64,000 nt of DNA from Nocardioides marinisabuli (GCF_013466785.1 NZ_CP059163.1:2852001-2916000); one strand, 5' to 3'. Positions 42,838-51,265 are shown, counted from the stretch's first letter. Numbers and translations: made by a program. The notes: generated by a model not told the origin, from the letters alone.

Positions 42838-44270
42838 CAGGCGACCATGACCCGGGTCCCGCGGCGGACCCGCCTGACGGGGGCGGCGCGGACCTCGGCC
42901 CAGGCGAGGGCGAGGCGCTCGACGGCGAGGGTGAGCTCGTCGGGGCGGCGGGTCCAGGGGATGCGGACGAAGCGGTCGAGGCCGCCCTCGGCGGCGAAGA
43001 CCGGGCCGGGGGCGACGATGACGCCGTGCTGCTCGGCGGCGGCGGCGAGGGCGCTGCCGCGGGCCGAGGGCAGCTCGACCCACAGCGCCAGCCCGCCCCC
43101 CGGCACGTGGAAGCGCCACTCGGGCAGGTGCTGGGCGAGGTCGGCGACCAGCCGGTCGCGCTGCTCGCGCAGCTGGTCGCGGTGGCCCGGCAGCACCGAG
43201 CCGTGCTCCAGGAGCCGCGCGAGGGTCAGCTGCTCGAGCACCGGCGCGCCCAGGTCGAGCGCCAGACGCGCCTCCTGCAGCGTCTCGACGCAGTCGTGCG
43301 GGGCGCGGATCCACCCCAGCCGCAGCCCGCCCCAGAAGCTCTTGCTGGCGCTGCCGATGGTGATGGTGGCGGGGGAGTGGGCGGCGAACGGTGCCGGCAT
43401 CTGCTGCCCGTCGAGCGCCAGTGCCTGGTGCGCCTCGTCGACCACCGCGCGGGTGCCGGCGGCGCGCAGGTGGGCGGCGTACGCCGCGCGCTGCTCCTCG
43501 CCCATCACGTGGCCGGTCGGGTTCTGGAAGTCGGGTACCAGGTAGGCCAGTCGTGGCCGGGCGTCGCGCAGCGTGGCGCCGACCGCGTCGAGGTCCCACC
43601 CGTCCGGGTCGACCGCGGAGGGGACCAGCCGGGCACCGGCGTTGCGCAGCGCCTGGGTGGCGTTGGGGTAGACCGGCGACTCGACGAGCACCCGGTCGCC
43701 CCGCCCGGCGAAGGCCTGCGCCACCACCGCGGCCGCGGCCAGGGCCCCCGGCGTGACCAGCACCTGGTCGGGGTCGGTGGGCAGCCCCCGGGCGTCGTAC
43801 GACGCTGCGATGCGCTGCTGGAGCCGGGGCAGCCCGGCCGGGAAGTAGCCGTGGCCGCCGAGGTGGGCCGGCAGGTCGCCGATCGCCTCGGTGTAGGCCT
43901 GCATCAGCCCCGCGGGCGCGGCCGCCGCAGCGCAGTTGAGGTCGATCGCGTCGCGGTCGTCGAGACCGGGCAGCAGTGCGCGGTCGTGCGAGCGGGCGCG
44001 GCCGCCGGGCACCCGCGTGAAGGTCCCCGACCCCTGCCGCGACACGGCGTACCCGCTCTCGCGCAGCAGCGCGTAGGCCCGGGTCACCGTCGTGCGGGAG
44101 ACCCCCAGGGCCTCGGTGAGCTCGCGCTCGCTGGGCAGCCGCACGTCGTAGCCGATGCGGCCGTCGCCCACCAGCAGGGTCAGCGCGTCGGCGAGCCCGA
44201 CGTAGGCGGGGGAGCGGTCGAAGGGGCCGACGAGACCGGCGACCCGCGCGGCCGACACGGAGGTGACCAT
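42837..44270 (-). CDS. MocR-type regulator (GntR helix-turn-helix plus aminotransferase domain), YczR-like
   Basis: 477 residues. N-terminal winged helix (LPSERELTEALGVSRTTVTR, AYALLRESGYAVSRQGSGTF), then a fold-type I aminotransferase domain with YLVPDFQNPTG and PLP Lys in SASKSFWGGLRLGWI. MocR proteins of the YczR subfamily are encoded divergently from yczE, as here. ATG 44270 is preferred because the longer start at 44312 would cover the shared operator. Confidence 0.88.
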   Translation of the reverse strand: MVTSVSAARVAGLVGPFDRSPAYVGLADALTLLVGDGRIGYDVRLPSERELTEALGVSRTTVTRAYALLRESGYAVSRQGSGTFTRVPGGRARSHDRALLPGLDDRDAIDLNCAAAAAPAGLMQAYTEAIGDLPAHLGGHGYFPAGLPRLQQRIAASYDARGLPTDPDQVLVTPGALAAAAVVAQAFAGRGDRVLVESPVYPNATQALRNAGARLVPSAVDPDGWDLDAVGATLRDARPRLAYLVPDFQNPTGHVMGEEQRAAYAAHLRAAGTRAVVDEAHQALALDGQQMPAPFAAHSPATITIGSASKSFWGGLRLGWIRAPHDCVETLQEARLALDLGAPVLEQLTLARLLEHGSVLPGHRDQLREQRDRLVADLAQHLPEWRFHVPGGGLALWVELPSARGSALAAAAEQHGVIVAPGPVFAAEGGLDRFVRIPWTRRPDELTLAVERLALAWAEVRAAPVRRVRRGTRVMVA

Positions 44271-44286
44271 GCAGACCACTGTCGCA

Positions 44287-44315
44287 CGATTGGCTATTTC
44301 GCGACAGGCCAATCG
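44287..44315. promoter_or_regulatory. Putative MocR operator between the regulator and yczE
   Basis: CGATTGGC, 13 nt, GCCAATCG: a perfect 8-bp inverted repeat whose half-sites are 21 bp apart, two helical turns. It lies 17 nt from each start codon. yczE has CACCCT (44321-44326) 6 nt before its ATG. Confidence 0.65.
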
Positions 44316-44332
44316 CGCGCCACCCTGGACCC

Positions 44333-45013
44333 ATGCTCCTCGCCGACCTCGGACCCATCGCCCAGCTCCGCGCTGGCCGCCTGGGTCGCCGCCTGCCCCA
44401 GCTCTACGTCGGCCTGTGGCTGTACGGCGTCTCGCTGGCCATGATGGTGCGCGCCGACCTCGGCGCCGCCCCGTGGGACGTGCTGCACCTCGGCATCGCC
44501 CGCTACGTGCCGCTGAGCCTGGGCGAGGTGCTGATCGTGGTCAGCCTGCTGGTGCTGCTGCTGTGGATCCCGCTGCGCGAGGTGCCGGGCCTGGGCACGA
44601 TCTCCAACGCGCTGGTCATCGGCATCGCCGCCGACGCGACGCTCGCGGTGCTGGAGCGGCCCGACGAGATGTGGCTGCGGATCGTGCTCATGGTCGTCGG
44701 GGTGCTCGGCAACGGCGCCGCGACCGCCTTCTACATCGGCGCCCAGCTCGGCCGCGGGCCGCGCGACGGGCTGATGACCGGGCTGCACCGGCGCACCGGC
44801 GTCTCCCTGCGCGTGGTGCGCACCGGGCTCGAGGTCACCGTGGTCGCGATCGGCCTGCTGCTCGGCGGGGTCGCCGGCATCGGCACCGTGCTCTACGCCC
44901 TGAGCATCGGCCCGGTCACCCAGGCCCTGCTGCCCGCGCTGACCGTGCGGCTGCCGGCCCCCGTGGACCCGCCCGAGGTCGACCCGGTGACGACTACCGC
45001 TTCGTCGCGATGA
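44333..45013 (+). CDS. YczE/YyaS/YitT-family membrane protein
   Basis: 226 residues with about six membrane helices. LWLYGVSLAMMVRADLGAAPWDVLHLGI is the characteristic first-helix region of YczE (given here as one feature of the family, seen at residues 26-53). GNGAATAFYIGAQLGRGPRD follows. Divergence from a MocR gene matches the known YczR-YczE pairing. Transported ligand unknown. Its last 20 bp overlap the convergent methyltransferase gene. Confidence 0.85.
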   Translation: MLLADLGPIAQLRAGRLGRRLPQLYVGLWLYGVSLAMMVRADLGAAPWDVLHLGIARYVPLSLGEVLIVVSLLVLLLWIPLREVPGLGTISNALVIGIAADATLAVLERPDEMWLRIVLMVVGVLGNGAATAFYIGAQLGRGPRDGLMTGLHRRTGVSLRVVRTGLEVTVVAIGLLLGGVAGIGTVLYALSIGPVTQALLPALTVRLPAPVDPPEVDPVTTTASSR

Positions 45014-45563
45014 TCGTGGAGGCGTCGGAGGCGACCATCACCTCGACGGCGGTGAAGCGCGGGTCGGTGAGCCACTGCTCGCGCAGCACGTCGACGCGGC
45101 CGTAGGTCACCGGCGGCCACTGCTCGCAGGGCGTGAAGTCGTCGAGCACCACGACGCCGCCGTCGGCGACCAGGTCGGCGATCGCGTCGACCCCGACCTC
45201 GCCGGGCTGGCCCGAGTCGAGGAACAGCAGCGAGAAGGGGCCCTTGTCGAGCAGGGTCGACCAGTCGGCGGCCAGCACCTCCACCAACGGGTCGTCCTCG
45301 AAGATCTCGCCGGCCGCCCGGGCCAGGCGCGGGTCGAGCTCGGCGGTGACGATGCGGGCGTCCTGCCCGCGCACCCCGCTGCGCAGCCAGGCCGTGCCGA
45401 CCCCGCAGCCGGTGCCGAACTCGGCCATCGTGCCCTCGCGGGTGGCGGCCAGCGTCGCCAGCAGCCGACCGGTCTCGTTGCGGCAGAACGACACGTAGCC
45501 GGCGCGGCGCGAGACCTCGAAGGCCCGGCGTACGACGTCGGGCAGCTCGGGTGGGGCACTCAT
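44994..45563 (-). CDS. Class I SAM-dependent methyltransferase (O-methyltransferase-like)
   Basis: 189 residues. SAM motif I is MAEFGTGCGVGTAWL, motif II VTAELDPRLARAA, and a motif like post I/IV is LLFLDSG with GGVVVLDDFTP. It resembles small catechol-O-methyltransferase-like enzymes. The substrate is unknown. A CAGACT hexamer lies 7 nt before ATG 45563 on the minus strand, fitting a leaderless start. Confidence 0.83.
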   Translation of the reverse strand: MSAPPELPDVVRRAFEVSRRAGYVSFCRNETGRLLATLAATREGTMAEFGTGCGVGTAWLRSGVRGQDARIVTAELDPRLARAAGEIFEDDPLVEVLAADWSTLLDKGPFSLLFLDSGQPGEVGVDAIADLVADGGVVVLDDFTPCEQWPPVTYGRVDVLREQWLTDPRFTAVEVMVASDASTIIATKR

Positions 45564-45599
45564 GGCGTGGAGTCTGTCATCTCGAGACGCCCGTCCCGG

Positions 45600-45665
45600 A
45601 TGATGGACACATTCCGGAAAGCGGTAGCCGGTGTCCGCACTGCGTGCCTACGATGTGTCCATCAT
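45600..45665. promoter_or_regulatory. 13-bp perfect inverted repeat around a promoter
   Basis: ATGATGGACACAT (45600-45612) and ATGTGTCCATCAT (45653-45665) are exact complements 40 nt apart. The right arm overlaps the -10 TACGAT (45649-45654) and the start of the following mini-ORF. It could be a looping operator or a remnant of a mobile element. Confidence 0.55.
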
Positions 45666-45717
45666 GCGGAGCATTTTCGTACTTATCGAGTGCCGCGGCG
45701 AGGCCCAGCAGCGATAG
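45664..45717 (+). CDS. Candidate leader peptide rich in Ile/Phe/Val/Leu
   Basis: 17 residues, MRSIFVLIECRGEAQQR. The run Ile-Phe-Val-Leu-Ile is coded ATT TTC GTA CTT ATC, using ATT, GTA and CTT, which are rare here. TACGAT ends 9 nt before the ATG. Its 3' codons form one arm of a helix with two alternative partners. It lies 390 nt upstream of leuB/ilvE, so control of branched-chain synthesis is possible but unproven. Confidence 0.5.
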   Translation: MRSIFVLIECRGEAQQR

Positions 45718-45795
45718 CTGCCAGTGAGGCCACCTCGCCGCGGTGTTCGGCGTTGCTCTCGGTCTCACGGCACATCTGAAGATGTCTCCGCGGCG
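45693..45795 (+). promoter_or_regulatory. Structured RNA with mutually exclusive helices upstream of leuB
   Basis: CCGCGGCGAGG (45693-45703) pairs perfectly with CCTCGCCGCGG (45733-45743). Part of the latter (45736-45743) can instead pair with CCGCGGCG (45788-45795). Small hairpins CAGC-gata-GCTG (45708-45719 region) and ACATCT-ga-AGATGT (45772-45785) lie inside. No T-tailed terminator follows. From 45796 to 45955 nothing further is recognised. Confidence 0.5.
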
Positions 45796-45970
45796 GGTCC
45801 ACCTTCGCTAGCACGCGTGATCCGCTCCTCTCGAGGTCTCCACCTCCCATGCGATCCATGGGTCGTCCGTCCCCACCGCGGGGTCATCTCCGGCCGTGGC
45901 GTGAGCCATCCCCGGAGCACCACCGCAGGACCGCACGACACCCATCGACCACCCGAGAAGGAGACGCACC

Positions 45971-46096
45971 ATGTACGACATGTACCCCGAGTGGGGCCCG
46001 GCAGCGCACAACCCCGAGAACCCCCGCAGCCGCGAGGCCGTCCAGGTCTCGCTCGACCTGCGGGACAACGGCGGCCAGCGCCCCGACGACAACTAG
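45971..46096 (+). CDS. Small 41-residue protein upstream of leuB
   Basis: [20 protein letters not shown] begins the product, which ends in [15 protein letters not shown] strong AAGGAGA lies 7 nt before ATG 45971, better than most ribosome-binding sites here. It is acidic, Pro/Asn-rich, without signal or membrane segment. Its TAG stop is also the first three bases of the leuB -10. Likely a real small gene; function unknown. Confidence 0.65.
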   Translation: MYDMYPEWGPAAHNPENPRSREAVQVSLDLRDNGGQRPDDN

Positions 46097-46099
46097 CGT
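46094..46099 (+). promoter_or_regulatory. -10 element of leuB (leaderless)
   Basis: TAGCGT ends 7 nt before ATG 46107 and overlaps the stop codon of the small upstream ORF. Confidence 0.55.
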
Positions 46100-46106
46100 T
46101 CGGCCC

Positions 46107-47189
46107 ATGACCTCCACTCCTGCCGCCACCGGTCCCGTCACGCTCGCCGTCATCCCCGGCGACGGCATCGGGCAGGAGGTGACCGCCGAGGCCCTCAAGG
46201 TCCTCGAGGTCGCCTCACCGGCGGGAGTCACCTTCGAGCAGACCCGCTACGACCTCGGCGCGGAGCGCTACCTCGCGACCGGCGAGGTGCTGCCCGACAC
46301 CGTGCTCGGCGAGATCCGCGAGCACGACGCCATCCTGCTCGGCGCGGTGGGCGGCAAGCCCAACGACCCGAACCTGCCCCCGGGCATCCTCGAGCGCGGG
46401 CTGCTGCTGCGGCTGCGCTTCGAGCTCGACCACTACGTCAACCTGCGCCCCTCGCGGATCTTCCCCGGCGTCACCTCGCCGCTGAGCCGCGACGTGCTCG
46501 GCGACGACGAGGTCGACTTCGTCGTGGTGCGCGAGGGCACCGAGGGCCCCTACACCGGCAACGGCGGCGCGCTGCGCGTCGGCACCCCGGCCGAGGTCGC
46601 CACCGAGGTCTCGGTCAACACGGCGTACGGCGTGGAGCGGGTCGTGCGCGACGCCTTCGCCCGCGCCGAGAAGCGCCCCCGCAAGAAGCTGACCCTGGTC
46701 CACAAGACCAACGTGCTCGTGCACGCCGGCGCGGTGTGGTGGCGGCTGACCCAGCAGGTCGCCGCCGAGCACCCCGACGTCACCGTCGACTACATGCACA
46801 TCGACGCGGCGATGATCCACATGACCACCAACCCGCAGCGCTTCGACGTGATCGTCACCGACAACCTCTTCGGCGACATCATCACCGACCTGGCCGGCGC
46901 CATCAGCGGCGGCATCGGGCTCGCGGCCTCGGGCAACATCAACCCCGATCGCACCGCGCCGTCGATGTTCGAGCCGGTGCACGGCTCGGCGCCCGACATC
47001 GCCGGCCAGCAGATCGCCGACCCCACCGCCGCGATCCTCTCCACCGCGCTGCTGCTGGACCACCTCGGCCACCCCGAGGCCGCGGCCCGCATCGAGGACG
47101 CCGTGCTGGCCGACCTCGCCGAGCGCGGCACGGCCCGGCGTCGTACGCCCGAGGTGGGCGACGCCGTCGCCAAGCGCGTGGCGGGCTGA
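46107..47189 (+). CDS. leuB: 3-isopropylmalate dehydrogenase
   Basis: 360 residues. It oxidatively decarboxylates 3-isopropylmalate in leucine synthesis. Seen: [38 protein letters not shown] (substrate Arg residues), [13 protein letters not shown], the Lys in [28 protein letters not shown] and the NAD motif [20 protein letters not shown]. It is a short actinobacterial-type LeuB. ilvE follows after 35 nt with its own -10. Confidence 0.94.
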   Translation: MTSTPAATGPVTLAVIPGDGIGQEVTAEALKVLEVASPAGVTFEQTRYDLGAERYLATGEVLPDTVLGEIREHDAILLGAVGGKPNDPNLPPGILERGLLLRLRFELDHYVNLRPSRIFPGVTSPLSRDVLGDDEVDFVVVREGTEGPYTGNGGALRVGTPAEVATEVSVNTAYGVERVVRDAFARAEKRPRKKLTLVHKTNVLVHAGAVWWRLTQQVAAEHPDVTVDYMHIDAAMIHMTTNPQRFDVIVTDNLFGDIITDLAGAISGGIGLAASGNINPDRTAPSMFEPVHGSAPDIAGQQIADPTAAILSTALLLDHLGHPEAAARIEDAVLADLAERGTARRRTPEVGDAVAKRVAG

Positions 47190-47211
47190 GCACCACGTCG
47201 AGAGAGGGCGG

Positions 47212-47217
47212 TAGTTT
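47212..47217 (+). promoter_or_regulatory. -10 element of ilvE (leaderless)
   Basis: TAGTTT ends 7 nt before ATG 47225. An alternative in-frame ATG at 47219 is only 1 nt after the hexamer and is unlikely to be the start. Confidence 0.55.
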
Positions 47218-47224
47218 GATGCCC

Positions 47225-48313
47225 ATGGAGATCAGCGTCACCCGCAACCCCGCGCCCGTCCCCGACGACCGGCTGGCCGAGATCCTGGCCAACCCCGGGT
47301 TCGGGACCCACTTCACCGACCACATGTTCACGGTGGAGTGGACCCCCGAGAAGGGCTGGCACGACGCGCGGATCACGCCGTACGGGCCGCTGACCCTCGA
47401 CCCGGCCACCGCGGTGCTGCACTACGCGCAGGAGACCTTCGAGGGGATGAAGGCCTACCGGCACGAGGACGGGTCGGTGTGGGCGTTCCGTCCCGAGCAG
47501 AACGCCGAGCGGATGGCGCGCTCGAGCCACCGCCTGGCGCTGCCGGTGCTGGAGACCGAGGACTTCCTGGCCGCGGTGCGCGCGCTGGTCGAGGTCGACG
47601 AGCGCTGGGTGCCCGACCAGGGCGGCGAGAAGAGCCTCTACCTGCGCCCCTTCATGTTCGCCTCGGAGAAGTTCCTCGGCGTGCGCCCGGCCCAGCACGT
47701 GACCTTCATGGTCATCGCGAGCCCGGCGGGTGCCTACTTCAAGGGCGGGCTGAAGCCGGTGAGCTTGTGGCTCACCGAGGAGTACACCCGCGCCGGTCGC
47801 GGCGGCATGGGCGCGGCCAAGACGGGCGGCAACTACGCCTCGTCGCTGGTCGCCCAGCAGGAGGCCACCGCGCACAGCTGCGACCAGGTGGTCTTCCTCG
47901 ACGCGCAGGAGATGCGCTACGTCGAGGAGCTCGGCGGCATGAACATGTACTTCCTGCACGACGACGGCACGATCGTGACCCCCGCGACCGGCACGATCCT
48001 CGAGGGCATCACCCGCGCCTCGATCATCGAGCTGGCCGCCAAGCTCGGCCACCGCGTCGAGGAGCGCCGCTTCTCGGTCGAGGAGTGGCGCGAGGGCGTG
48101 GAGTCGGGCCGGATCCGCGAGATCTTCGCCTGCGGCACCGCCGCCGTGGTCACGCCGGTCGGCACGCTCAAGCACGCCGGGGGAGAGGTGGCCGCGCCCG
48201 CGGACACCGGTCCCGCCGGGGGCGAGCTGACCCAGCGCATCCGCCAGGCGCTCGTCGACATCCAGTTCGGCCGCGCCGAGGACTCCTTCGGGTGGATGCA
48301 CCGCATCGTGTGA
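47225..48313 (+). CDS. ilvE: Branched-chain amino acid aminotransferase
   Basis: 362 residues, fold-type IV PLP enzyme making the last step of leucine, isoleucine and valine synthesis. Seen: HYAQETFEGMKAYRHEDG, YLRPFMFASEKFLGVRP, PLP Lys in GGMGAAKTGGNYASSL, EELGGMNMYF, and TGTILEGITRASIIELA. Complete and of normal length. Its TGA stop is the first three bases of the IdeR-like box of the next operon. Confidence 0.96.
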   Translation: MEISVTRNPAPVPDDRLAEILANPGFGTHFTDHMFTVEWTPEKGWHDARITPYGPLTLDPATAVLHYAQETFEGMKAYRHEDGSVWAFRPEQNAERMARSSHRLALPVLETEDFLAAVRALVEVDERWVPDQGGEKSLYLRPFMFASEKFLGVRPAQHVTFMVIASPAGAYFKGGLKPVSLWLTEEYTRAGRGGMGAAKTGGNYASSLVAQQEATAHSCDQVVFLDAQEMRYVEELGGMNMYFLHDDGTIVTPATGTILEGITRASIIELAAKLGHRVEERRFSVEEWREGVESGRIREIFACGTAAVVTPVGTLKHAGGEVAAPADTGPAGGELTQRIRQALVDIQFGRAEDSFGWMHRIV

Positions 48314-48333
48314 GGTGAGGCTACCCTAACTGG
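48311..48333 (+). promoter_or_regulatory. IdeR/DtxR-type iron box and -10 of the siderophore ABC operon
   Basis: TGAGGTGAGGCTACCCTAA (48311-48329) matches the 19-bp IdeR consensus at about 15 positions. The -10 TACCCT (48322-48327) lies inside the box, 6 nt before GTG 48334. Confidence 0.75.
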
Positions 48334-49362
48334 GTGACCTCGACCCTGGCCGCGCCGTCGCGCCCTGCCTCGCGGCACCTCGTGACGGTGCTGGGGCTGC
48401 TCGTGCTCCTGGCGGTCGCGCTGGCCGCCAGCCTCGCGCTGGGTGCGCGCGACGTCTCGCCGGCCCAGGTCTGGGCCGCGCTGGTCGACCCGGTGGCCGG
48501 CGACAACGACCACCTGGTGGTGCGCGACCTGCGGGTGCCGCGCACCCTCGTCGGGCTGGTGGGCGGCGCCGCGCTCGGCGTCGCCGGCGCCCTGATGCAG
48601 GGCGTGACCCGCAACCCCATCGCCGACCCCGGGCTCCTCGGGCTCAACTCGGGGGCCTCGCTGGCGGTGCTGGTGGCCATCTCGGGCCTCGGCGTCACCT
48701 CGGCCTCGGGCTACCTGTGGTTCGCCTTCGCCGGAGCCGCGCTGGCCGCCGTCGTGGTCTACGGCGCGGCCTCCCTGGGCTTCGAGGGGGTCACGCCGGT
48801 CAAGCTGGCCCTGGTCGGCGCGGCGTTCACCGCGACGGCGACCTCGCTGATCACCGTGCTGCTGCTCGCCGACACCCAGGCCCTCGACGACTACCGCTTC
48901 TGGCAGGTCGGGTCGCTGGCCAACCGGCCCCTCGACGTGCTGCTCACCGTGCTGCCCTTCGTGCTGGTCGGCCTCGCGCTCGCGCTCGCCGCGGGCCGGG
49001 TGCTCAACGCCCTCGCGCTCGGCGACGACGTCGCGCGCGGCCTGGGCCAGGACGTCGCCCGCGGCCGGCTGCTGGTGGTGCTGGCGGTGGTGCTGCTGTG
49101 CGGGTCGGCCGTCTCCATGGTGGGGCCCATCGCGTTCGTGGGCCTGGCCGTGCCGCACCTGGCCCGCGCGCTGGTCGGCCCCGACCACCGCTGGATCGTG
49201 GTGCTCTCGGCCCTGCTGGGCCCGGTGCTGCTGATCGCCGCCGACGTCGTGGGCCGGCTCGTGGTGCGCCCCGGTGAGCTCGAGGCCGGGCTGGTCGTGG
49301 CGCTGGTGGGCGCGCCGGTCCTGCTGCTGATCGTGCGTCGCTCGCGGGCGGTGGCCGCATGA
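48334..49362 (+). CDS. Iron-siderophore ABC transporter permease, FecCD family (first subunit)
   Basis: 342 residues with about nine membrane helices. Family blocks: LRVPRTLVGLVGGAALGVAG, ALMQGVTRNPIADPGLLGLN, FWQVGSLA, GPIAFVGLAVPHLARALVGPDHR. GTG 48334 directly follows the iron box and -10. Its end overlaps the second permease by 4 nt (ATGA). Confidence 0.92.
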   Translation: MTSTLAAPSRPASRHLVTVLGLLVLLAVALAASLALGARDVSPAQVWAALVDPVAGDNDHLVVRDLRVPRTLVGLVGGAALGVAGALMQGVTRNPIADPGLLGLNSGASLAVLVAISGLGVTSASGYLWFAFAGAALAAVVVYGAASLGFEGVTPVKLALVGAAFTATATSLITVLLLADTQALDDYRFWQVGSLANRPLDVLLTVLPFVLVGLALALAAGRVLNALALGDDVARGLGQDVARGRLLVVLAVVLLCGSAVSMVGPIAFVGLAVPHLARALVGPDHRWIVVLSALLGPVLLIAADVVGRLVVRPGELEAGLVVALVGAPVLLLIVRRSRAVAA

Positions 49363-50415
49363 GCGCCGCCGTCGCCGAGCGCACCGAGGTCGCCACCGCC
49401 GGGCTGCGCGCCGTACGGCGCCGTCGCCGCGCGCGGCGCGCGGGCGTGCTGGTGGTGCTGGCGGCCCTGGTGCTGGCGTCGTCGGTGGCGGCGCTGGTGC
49501 TGGGCGACTTCCCGCTCTCGGTCGGGCAGGTCCTGGGTGCGCTGGTGGGCGCCGAGGACCCCTCGGCGCGCTTCATCGTCGTCGAGCTGCGCCTGCCGCG
49601 GCTGCTGCTGGGCCTCCTCGTGGGCCTCGCCTTCGGCCTGGCCGGGGCGCTGTTCCAGTCGGTGCTGCGCAACCCGCTGGCCAGCCCCGACATCATCGGC
49701 ATCTCGCAGGGCGCCAGCGCGGGCGCCGTCGCGGCGCTGCTGCTCGGCGGGCTGGGCGGGGGCCGCGGTCTCCGCGTCGGCGTTGGCCGGTGGTGCGCTG
49801 GTCGGTGTGCTGCTGTACGCCGTCGCGTGGCGGGGCGGCATGACCGGTCACCGCTTCGTGCTCTCGGGCATCGGCGTGGCCTACGTCTGCGCGGCGGTGG
49901 TCGGCTACCTGCTGACCCGCAGCGAGGTGAACCAGGCCCAGGTGGCGCTGCGCTGGATGGCCGGCAGCCTGGCCCAGGCCGAGTGGTCGCTGGTGCAGGT
50001 GCTGGCCGGGGCGCTGGCGGTGCTGGTGCCGATGGTGGCCCTGGTCGCGCGGCGCCTCGACCTGCTGCTGCTCGGCGACGACCAGGCCGGGAGCCTGGGC
50101 CTGCGGCCCGAGGCGGTGCGCGCCTGCGTCATCGCGCTCGGTGTGGCGCTGGCCTGCGCGGCGACCGCGGCGGCCGGCCCGGTGGCGTTCGTGGCCTTCG
50201 TGGCCGCACCGGTCGCCCGCCGGCTGCTGCGCGACGGCAGCCTGGCGCTGGTGGAGTCGGCGCTGGTCGGCGTGGTCCTGGTGGTGGGCGCCGACCTGGT
50301 CGCCCAGCACCTGCTGCCCGGCGACCTGTCCGTGCCCGTCGGGGTCGTCACCGGCGCGGTCGGCGGGCCCTACCTGATCTGGCTGATGGCGACCGGAGGA
50401 ACCCGACGTGAGTGA
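49359..50415 (+). pseudogene. Iron-siderophore ABC permease, FecCD family (second subunit), interrupted by a +1 frameshift
   Basis: The N-terminal part (to about residue 133; ELRLPRLLLGLLVGLAFGLA and NPLASPDIIGISQGASAGA) is in the frame of ATG 49359. The rest (AAVSASALAGGALVG, MTGHRFVLSGIGVAYV, LRWMAGSLAQAEW, GPVAFVAFVAAPVARRLL) is in the +1 frame to TGA 50415. The switch falls at a GGGGG run (49758-49762); removing one G restores a 351-residue permease. It may be a real mutation, a slip-corrected gene, or a sequencing error. Everything else about the operon looks intact. Confidence 0.85.
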
Positions 50416-51265
50416 GGAGCAGCGGATGGAGGCAGCGGCAGCGCCGCCCCGGCTGGTGGCGCACGGCGTGCACCTGGCCTACGACCAGCGCCGGGTGGTG
50501 CACGGCGTCGACCTCGCGGTCCCGACCGGGCGGGTCACGGTGATCGTCGGCGCCAACGGCTGCGGCAAGTCGACCCTGCTGCGCGGCCTGGGCCGGATCC
50601 TGCGCCCGGTGGAGGGCGTCGTCGAGCTCGACGGGCACGACCTGCACCGGATGCGCGCCCGCGAGGTCGCCTCGGTGCTGGGGCTGCTGCCCCAGCAGCC
50701 GGTCGCCCCCGAGGGCATCAGCGTCGGCGACCTGGTCGGGCGGGGGCGGCACCCCCACCAGGGCGCCTTCGGGCGCTGGAGCGCCGACGACGCCGACGCG
50801 GTGGCGCGGGCGCTGGCCCTGACCGACACCCACGACCTGGCCGCCCGCCGGGTCGAGGAGCTCTCCGGAGGGCAGCGCCAGCGGGTGTGGGTCGCCATGA
50901 TGCTCGCCCAGGACCCGCACGTCCTGCTGCTCGACGAGCCCACGACGTACCTCGACATCGCCCACCAGGTCGACGTCCTGGACCTGCTCGCCGACCTCAA
51001 CGAGGAGCGCGGCACCACCGTGGTGATGGTGCTGCACGACCTGAACCTGGCCGCGCGCTACGCCGACCACCTGGTGGTGATGGCGGCCGGCCGGGTCGTG
51101 CGCGAGGGGCCGCCGGCCGACGTGCTCGACGAGGACTGCGTGCGCGAGGCGTTCGGCCTCGTGGCCCGCGTGGTCGCCGACCCGGTGACCGGCTGCCCGA
51201 TGGTGGTCCCGGCGGGGGTCCGGGAGCGTCGAGGTCTGGCTTGCAGTAAGGTTAGCCTCACCTAA
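50408..51265 (+). CDS. Iron-siderophore ABC transporter ATP-binding protein (FecE/FepC-like)
   Basis: 285 residues. Walker A is GANGCGKST, signature LSGGQRQRVWVAMMLAQ, Walker B VLLLDEPTTYLD with the family's TTYLDIAHQ, and H-loop VMVLHDLN. GTG 50408 has GGAGGA upstream. Its last codons (VSLT-stop) are written in the iron box that controls the next gene, so the coding end and the operator coincide. Confidence 0.94.
   Translation: MSEEQRMEAAAAPPRLVAHGVHLAYDQRRVVHGVDLAVPTGRVTVIVGANGCGKSTLLRGLGRILRPVEGVVELDGHDLHRMRAREVASVLGLLPQQPVAPEGISVGDLVGRGRHPHQGAFGRWSADDADAVARALALTDTHDLAARRVEELSGGQRQRVWVAMMLAQDPHVLLLDEPTTYLDIAHQVDVLDLLADLNEERGTTVVMVLHDLNLAARYADHLVVMAAGRVVREGPPADVLDEDCVREAFGLVARVVADPVTGCPMVVPAGVRERRGLACSKVSLT
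51247..51265 (+). promoter_or_regulatory. IdeR/DtxR-type iron box before the siderophore-binding protein gene
   Basis: TAAGGTTAGCCTCACCTAA matches the IdeR consensus at about 17 of 19 positions. It ends in the stop codon of the ATPase gene and lies 42 bp upstream of the binding-protein start. Confidence 0.88.

Noticed and set aside
45600-45960. tRNA, 6S-like or other known small RNA in the leuB upstream region
   Set aside because: No cloverleaf, 6C-loop or other pattern I know fits; only the leader-like helices were kept.
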